From assembly GCA_029258405.1 (NCBI GenBank), contig JARHYY010000144.1, positions 1 through 10,752 of the forward strand: a stretch of DNA of 10,752 bases, read 5' to 3'. Positions within the stretch are counted from its first letter, which is position 1; every line of letters begins with the position of its first letter. The DNA comes from Helicobacteraceae bacterium (lineage in GTDB: Bacteria > Campylobacterota > Campylobacteria > Campylobacterales > Helicobacteraceae). The notes under the pieces are model-generated. The model worked only from the letters and a program-made list of their open reading frames with translations. It was not told the origin of the DNA and did not search any database. Shown piece after piece: positions 7,320-10,752 of the stretch. Made by a program: the position numbers and the translations under genes.

Positions 7320-9242
7320 TTACTCCTTTGATAAAGCAAATATGGGGTTGAGATTTGCCGCATTTTTTGCTGGGAAAAACCCAAAAACAATGCCAATAAA
7401 CACTGAACTCAACAATCCAAGGGCGATAGAACCACTTGATATTATCATAAGAAAATCTTTGCTGAATATGTTAAACGAAAAAACTATAACAAAAGACAGC
7501 ATAACCCCAAGAACAGCACCAATGGAGCATATCATAATTGCTTCGATGAGAAATTGTATCAAAATGTCCTCTCGCCTTGCTCCAATAGCCATTCGTATGC
7601 CTATCTCCCTTGTGCGTTCGCTCACAGAAACAAGCATGATATTCATCACCCCTATACCCCCAACAATCAATGCAATAAGGGCTATTGATGTGATAAGGAT
7701 AGTCATTGTTCGCGTATTTGCTTGGATAGTCTGCTTGATGGCATCTGCATTGATGGTAAAAAAGTCCCTCTGCCCTCGCTTGATTTCTAAGATTCTAATA
7801 ATGGCTTGCTCAGCAACATTAGGAAGTGCATCATCTCTTACCTTTGCAATAATTCTATTAAGCTTTTTATCGCCTGTGATCTTATTCATCATTGTTGTAT
7901 AGGGCATATAAAGCCTAATGGTACTATCTTCAAAAGGTTGTTTGGTATTTTTTTGCAAAACACCTATAATCCTAAAAGGCTGATGAGCAAAAATTACAAT
8001 GCTCCCTAAGATATCTTCAGCTCTCATGCCCTTAAACAAGCTCTCATGCCCATTGTGATCAAGCACTGCTACATTAGCGCTATCCTTAATATCTAATATG
8101 CTCAATGCTCTGCCTGCCTCTAAAACCATGCCTTTAATATTAAACTCATTAATCCCAACGCCCTCGCCACTACCATTAAGGGATATATTATGAAAAGTAA
8201 CTACAGCATTAAAGCTCGCTTGAGCCTCAACAGCTTCAAGATATGGCAAGCTTCTCAATGTATTTAAATCACTCAAATTAAGCTTTACCCTTGTTGAGCG
8301 CATATCTCCAAAGCCCTTGCCCCCTCGTATTTCAATTGTGTTTGTGCCTAATCGACTGATGGAGAGCAAAATTTGCTCTTGAGAGCCTCTGCCTAGTGCA
8401 ATAACACAAACAACAGAGGCAATGCCAATGATAATGCCAAGCATCGTTAAAACAGAGCGCAATTTATGAGCGATAATCGAAGAATAGGCGATTTTAAAGC
8501 ATTCAAAAACTTGATTCTTCAATAGAGCATAGGTTTTTTTATCGTTTGGAAGTGCATAGGCTGCTTGTTTGCTTGTTTTTTGCTCTTTGCTATCACTTAA
8601 AATCTCTCCATCTTTAATTTCAATAACCCTCTGTGCTTGTGCAGCAATTTTTGCATCATGGGTTACTAAAACTATTGTATGCCCTTTGTTATTGAGCTCT
8701 TTTAAAATCTCAAGCACCATAATTCCGCTTTTGCTATCAAGAGCACCTGTTGGCTCATCAGCTAAAATAAGAGCACCACCATTCATTAATGCTCGTGCAA
8801 TGCTCACCCTTTGTTGCTGCCCTCCGCTAAGCTCATTAGGTTTTGCATCAAGCTTATGAGCAAGCTCTAAATCGCCTAAGAGCTTTGCCGCTCTCTTAAG
8901 CCGCTCCTCTAAAGGCACCCCTGCATAAACAGCGGGCAAGCACACATTTTCTTGTGCATTTAATAAGCTTAAAAGATTGTAATGCTGAAAAATAAAGCCT
9001 ATTTTTTCTCGTCTTAATTTTGCTCTTTCATCTTTGTTAAGTGCATGCACCTCATAGTGCTCAAATATATATGAACCAGAGCTTGCCTCATCAAGTGTGC
9101 CTATGATGTTGAGCAATGAAGTCTTGCCGCTGCCGCTTTGCCCAATGATGGCAACAAACTCACCTTTTTTAATATGGAGATTCACATTTTTTAAAATCTC
9201 CATATGTCCTATCGTTTTACAAATGCCACTCAGATAAATCAT
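7320..9242 (-). CDS. macB: MacB-type ABC transporter, fused ATPase and permease
   Basis: The inner-membrane ATPase-permease of a MacAB-OMF exporter, 640 residues, close to E. coli MacB. The N-terminal ABC domain (1-225) has the Walker A GQSGSGKTS (34-42), Q-loop Gln86, signature LSGGQQQR (138-145), Walker B LILADEP with catalytic Glu163, and H-loop His195. After a linker come TM1 (about 263-285), a large periplasmic domain (about 287-510) and three TM segments (about 514-538, 562-590, 598-624). The MacB hallmark SERTREIGIRMAIGARR (541-557) lies between TM2 and TM3. Fused domains, a single large periplasmic domain and the flanking macA and channel genes separate it from LolCDE and FtsEX. It starts one base after the macA stop, with only a weak GAG-containing ribosome site, so it probably depends on macA translation. 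No defect is visible. Its substrate cannot be read from sequence. Confidence 0.95.
   Translation of the reverse strand: MIYLSGICKTIGHMEILKNVNLHIKKGEFVAIIGQSGSGKTSLLNIIGTLDEASSGSYIFEHYEVHALNKDERAKLRREKIGFIFQHYNLLSLLNAQENVCLPAVYAGVPLEERLKRAAKLLGDLELAHKLDAKPNELSGGQQQRVSIARALMNGGALILADEPTGALDSKSGIMVLEILKELNNKGHTIVLVTHDAKIAAQAQRVIEIKDGEILSDSKEQKTSKQAAYALPNDKKTYALLKNQVFECFKIAYSSIIAHKLRSVLTMLGIIIGIASVVCVIALGRGSQEQILLSISRLGTNTIEIRGGKGFGDMRSTRVKLNLSDLNTLRSLPYLEAVEAQASFNAVVTFHNISLNGSGEGVGINEFNIKGMVLEAGRALSILDIKDSANVAVLDHNGHESLFKGMRAEDILGSIVIFAHQPFRIIGVLQKNTKQPFEDSTIRLYMPYTTMMNKITGDKKLNRIIAKVRDDALPNVAEQAIIRILEIKRGQRDFFTINADAIKQTIQANTRTMTILITSIALIALIVGGIGVMNIMLVSVSERTREIGIRMAIGARREDILIQFLIEAIMICSIGAVLGVMLSFVIVFSFNIFSKDFLMIISSGSIALGLLSSVFIGIVFGFFPAKNAANLNPIFALSKE
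7323..7329 (-). promoter_or_regulatory. Ribosome binding site of the outer-membrane-factor gene, inside macB
   Basis: The minus strand reads AAAGGAGTAACATG. The strong AAAGGAG lies in the last codons of macB, and the TAA of macB is part of the spacer before the ATG at 7318. This fixes the start and excludes a 26-residue N-terminal extension that would run back over the macB 3' end. Confidence 0.85.
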
Positions 9243-9243
9243 G

Positions 9244-10395
9244 CTATCTCATTCTAGGTATTCTTGTTGCAGAAGTGCTATGAGCATTGCCTACAATGAG
9301 CTCATCATTTTCTTGCAATCCCTCTAAAACTTGGGTATTAAGAGCATCTTTTATGCCTATTTTAATATATCTCTTCACTGCCATTTTTTCATGCAAAATC
9401 TCTACATAATAACCATCTCTATCGTTTTTAATGGTATATGTAGGTATGGCTAAGGTATTTTGGGCATTTCTTACAACAATCTCATTTTCTGTGCTCATGC
9501 CTATGCGTAAAACATTATCCTTATTTTGCACAAAAAATTTTACATAATAATAAATGGCATTTGCTGTTGAAGTCATATTATTTGTTGCAGAATTGCTTAT
9601 TTCTGTATTTGCTGGGTCTATGCTTGCAATTTTTGCTTCATATTTTGTATCTGGGTCGCTTAAAATGGCAAACTTTACTCTCTCATTTACCTTAATTTTA
9701 TTCACATCGGCTTCAGCAATCTGCATGCGAACTTCCATTTCATCAAGATTTGCAATTTTAACAATAGTGGGCGTATTTTGGTTTGCATTCACCGTCTGCC
9801 CTTCATCAACAGCTACATTGATAATAACCCCATTCATAGGTGCGGTTATAGTCGTATAATCCAAATCTTTTTGAGCATTTTTAAGCGTTATCCCAAGCTG
9901 TATAACCTGTGCTTCAAGTTCTGCTACATTTGCCTTAAGGGTAAAATAATTATTTTTCAATGCTTCTAAGCTCTCAAGCGATGCTGCCTTTTTTTCATAC
10001 AATACTTCTTCTCGCTGGTATTGTTTTTGGGCAATTTCCATAGCTATTTTCTTGCTTTCCAAGTTTGCTTGTGTGCTTGATAGCTGTGCTCTTGTTATAT
10101 CAAGCTCATTTTGTTGCTTATCTTTATCAATTTGGGCAATAATATCACCTGCTTGAACCCTATCGCCTATTTGCACATAGAGTTTTACAATCTGCCCACT
10201 AACCTGCGCACCCACATCTACTTGTTCTCTTGCATACACTTCACCAATAGCTTCAATGCTCTGCTCTATATTCATGCGTTTCACAGGTTGGGTAATAAAC
10301 TGATTTGTTGTATCTTCATAAAAAAACACAATATAAAGCATAGATATTGCCAGCACTACAATGCACACAGCTGCTATTATTTTCTTCATACACAT
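9244..10395 (-). CDS. macA: MacA-type periplasmic adaptor (membrane fusion protein)
   Basis: The adaptor that links MacB to the outer-membrane channel, 383 residues. A single N-terminal membrane anchor spans about 4-26, without a lipobox. The periplasmic part shows the first lipoyl half GAQVSGQIVKLYVQIGD (62-78), an alpha-helical hairpin (about 91-177) rich in Gln, Lys, Glu and Ala, and the second lipoyl half TITAPMNGVII (182-192) with VDEGQTV (196-202). The beta-barrel and membrane-proximal domains follow (about 217-375). The ATG at 10395 is used because AAGG lies 5 bases upstream; an ATG at 10389 is also possible and changes two residues. It is the first gene of the operon, with a -10 box and a palindrome just upstream. 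Sequence alone could fit other HlyD-family adaptors, but the adjacent macB makes MacA the best call. Confidence 0.93.
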   Translation of the reverse strand: MCMKKIIAAVCIVVLAISMLYIVFFYEDTTNQFITQPVKRMNIEQSIEAIGEVYAREQVDVGAQVSGQIVKLYVQIGDRVQAGDIIAQIDKDKQQNELDITRAQLSSTQANLESKKIAMEIAQKQYQREEVLYEKKAASLESLEALKNNYFTLKANVAELEAQVIQLGITLKNAQKDLDYTTITAPMNGVIINVAVDEGQTVNANQNTPTIVKIANLDEMEVRMQIAEADVNKIKVNERVKFAILSDPDTKYEAKIASIDPANTEISNSATNNMTSTANAIYYYVKFFVQNKDNVLRIGMSTENEIVVRNAQNTLAIPTYTIKNDRDGYYVEILHEKMAVKRYIKIGIKDALNTQVLEGLQENDELIVGNAHSTSATRIPRMR

Positions 10396-10400
10396 TACAA

Positions 10401-10404
10401 CCTT
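10401..10404 (-). promoter_or_regulatory. Ribosome binding site of macA
   Basis: The minus strand reads AAGGTTGTAATGTGTATGAAG. AAGG is 5 bases from the ATG at 10395 and 11 from the ATG at 10389, which favours the former. Confidence 0.55.
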
Positions 10405-10408
10405 ATTA

Positions 10409-10424
10409 AATAAATTAATTTATT
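10409..10424. promoter_or_regulatory. Perfect 16-bp palindrome overlapping the macA -10 box
   Basis: AATAAATTAATTTATT is its own reverse complement over all 16 bases. It overlaps the first three bases of the predicted -10 box and covers the expected start of transcription near 10414. Such placement suits a dimeric repressor controlling an efflux operon. It is made only of A and T, so in this AT-rich gap it could also arise by chance. No regulator gene lies next to macA within the window. Confidence 0.4.
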
Positions 10425-10427
10425 GTA
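10422..10427 (-). promoter_or_regulatory. Predicted -10 box of the macAB-OMF operon
   Basis: The minus strand reads AAGGGGTACAATAAA. TACAAT is one mismatch from TATAAT and sits 26 bases before the macA ATG. The best -35 candidate, TTATGA at 10444-10449 with a 16-base spacer, is weak. Campylobacterota promoters often lack a clear -35. Confidence 0.45.
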
Positions 10428-10443
10428 CCCCTTAAAAGTGAAG

Positions 10444-10752
10444 TCATAATGAATACTTGAGTTTATCATTGTTCATATCAAAGTTATTTAATGTATCAAG
10501 GTTTTTATCATTGAGGTTGAATAAGTCAGCCTTAATATTTCCTCCAGATACAGAGCTAATTAGGGTTATTTGGCAAGGCTTATGCTATATAAGATATAAT
10601 TTTGATGATTTTATTAATATATTTTTAAGTTTAGTAAATGAAGGTATTTCTGTTTTAAATCCTACTAAAACACAAGCAAAGATTCCAAACAATGCAATAA
10701 GAAGTATAACATTATTAATAATCCTTAATAAATCTGTATGATGATCTGAAGT
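10444..10752 (-). pseudogene. 3' end of a membrane-protein-like frame with one in-frame amber codon (partial)
   Basis: One minus-strand frame runs from the window edge to TGA at 10444-10446 and is broken only by a TAG at 10585-10587. The 55 residues before it start TSDHHTDLLR and include a likely membrane helix, NNVILLIALFGIFACVLVGF (13-32), then a basic stretch (KLKNILIKSSKLY). The 46 residues after it have ordinary soluble-protein composition (SSVSGGNIKADLFNLNDKNL...). A single C-to-T change from CAG (Gln) would explain the TAG. Three readings remain: a pseudogene, a sequencing error, or a true stop at 10585 with a chance open stretch behind it. I do not recognise the family. The gene would end 48 bases upstream of macA. 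Confidence 0.4.

Noticed and set aside
7319..7396. N-terminal extension of the outer-membrane-factor gene by 26 residues
   Set aside because: It lies within macB and would bury the lipoprotein signal that starts at 7318 behind a strong ribosome site.
7342..7902. Plus-strand frame of 186 codons
   Set aside because: It is wholly antisense to the conserved permease end of macB, and its composition is that of a shadow of the coding strand.
7320..9242. MacB as a LolCDE or FtsEX component
   Set aside because: The ATPase and permease are fused, there is one large periplasmic domain with four membrane segments, and an adaptor and a channel gene flank it.
10457..10741. Plus-strand frame of 94 codons at the right end
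   Set aside because: It begins with TTG, has no ribosome site, and its Leu/Ser/Ile/Asn-rich product looks like the mirror of the minus-strand frame over the same bases, which has a better composition.
1..10752. Mobile elements, CRISPR arrays, tRNA or rRNA genes
   Set aside because: I saw no transposase, no regularly spaced repeats, no terminal inverted repeats with target duplications and no tRNA-like cloverleaf in the short gaps between genes.

Overview
The window looks like a chromosomal segment of a low-GC member of the Campylobacterota, most likely an enterohepatic Helicobacter. The base for this is the AT-rich codon use, tight gene packing, A/T-rich promoters with TATAAT-like -10 boxes, and the character of the proteins. 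No rRNA or tRNA gene is present, so the genus is an inference.

Layout from left to right. (1) Positions 2-103 hold the last 33 codons of a plus-strand gene cut by the window edge. It converges on a long block in which every other gene is on the minus strand. (2) Minus strand, transcribed from about 5.9 kb down to 124: prpB (methylisocitrate lyase), prpC (2-methylcitrate synthase), prpD (2-methylcitrate dehydratase) and a YgjK-like GH63 alpha-glucosidase with a lipoprotein-like signal. Spacings are 6-14 bases, so this should be one operon. A promoter and a palindrome lie in the 101-base gap before prpB. (3) Minus strand, 10.4 kb down to 5981: macA (periplasmic adaptor), macB (ABC transporter) and a NodT/TolC-like outer-membrane factor. 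Adjacent genes are separated by a single base, giving a complete tripartite MacAB-type exporter. A -10 box and a perfect 16-bp AT-only palindrome lie just upstream. (4) The right edge carries the 3' end of a minus-strand membrane-protein-like reading frame interrupted by one amber codon.

How the genes work together. PrpC condenses propionyl-CoA with oxaloacetate, PrpD dehydrates 2-methylcitrate, a housekeeping aconitase elsewhere would rehydrate the product, and PrpB cleaves 2-methylisocitrate to pyruvate and succinate. No PrpE (propionyl-CoA synthetase), AcnD, PrpF or PrpR is in the window. The place held by prpE in the enterobacterial prpBCDE operon is taken here by a glycoside hydrolase. 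The MacAB-outer-membrane-factor set would export a substrate from periplasm or inner membrane to the outside; its substrate cannot be read from sequence.

I see no mobile element, CRISPR array, riboswitch or RNA gene. The most unusual signals are the GH63 lipoprotein fused into the methylcitrate operon, the GC-rich patch inside prpB, the palindromes sitting on both promoters, and the amber-interrupted frame at the right edge. I do not see convincing evidence of a wholly new system.
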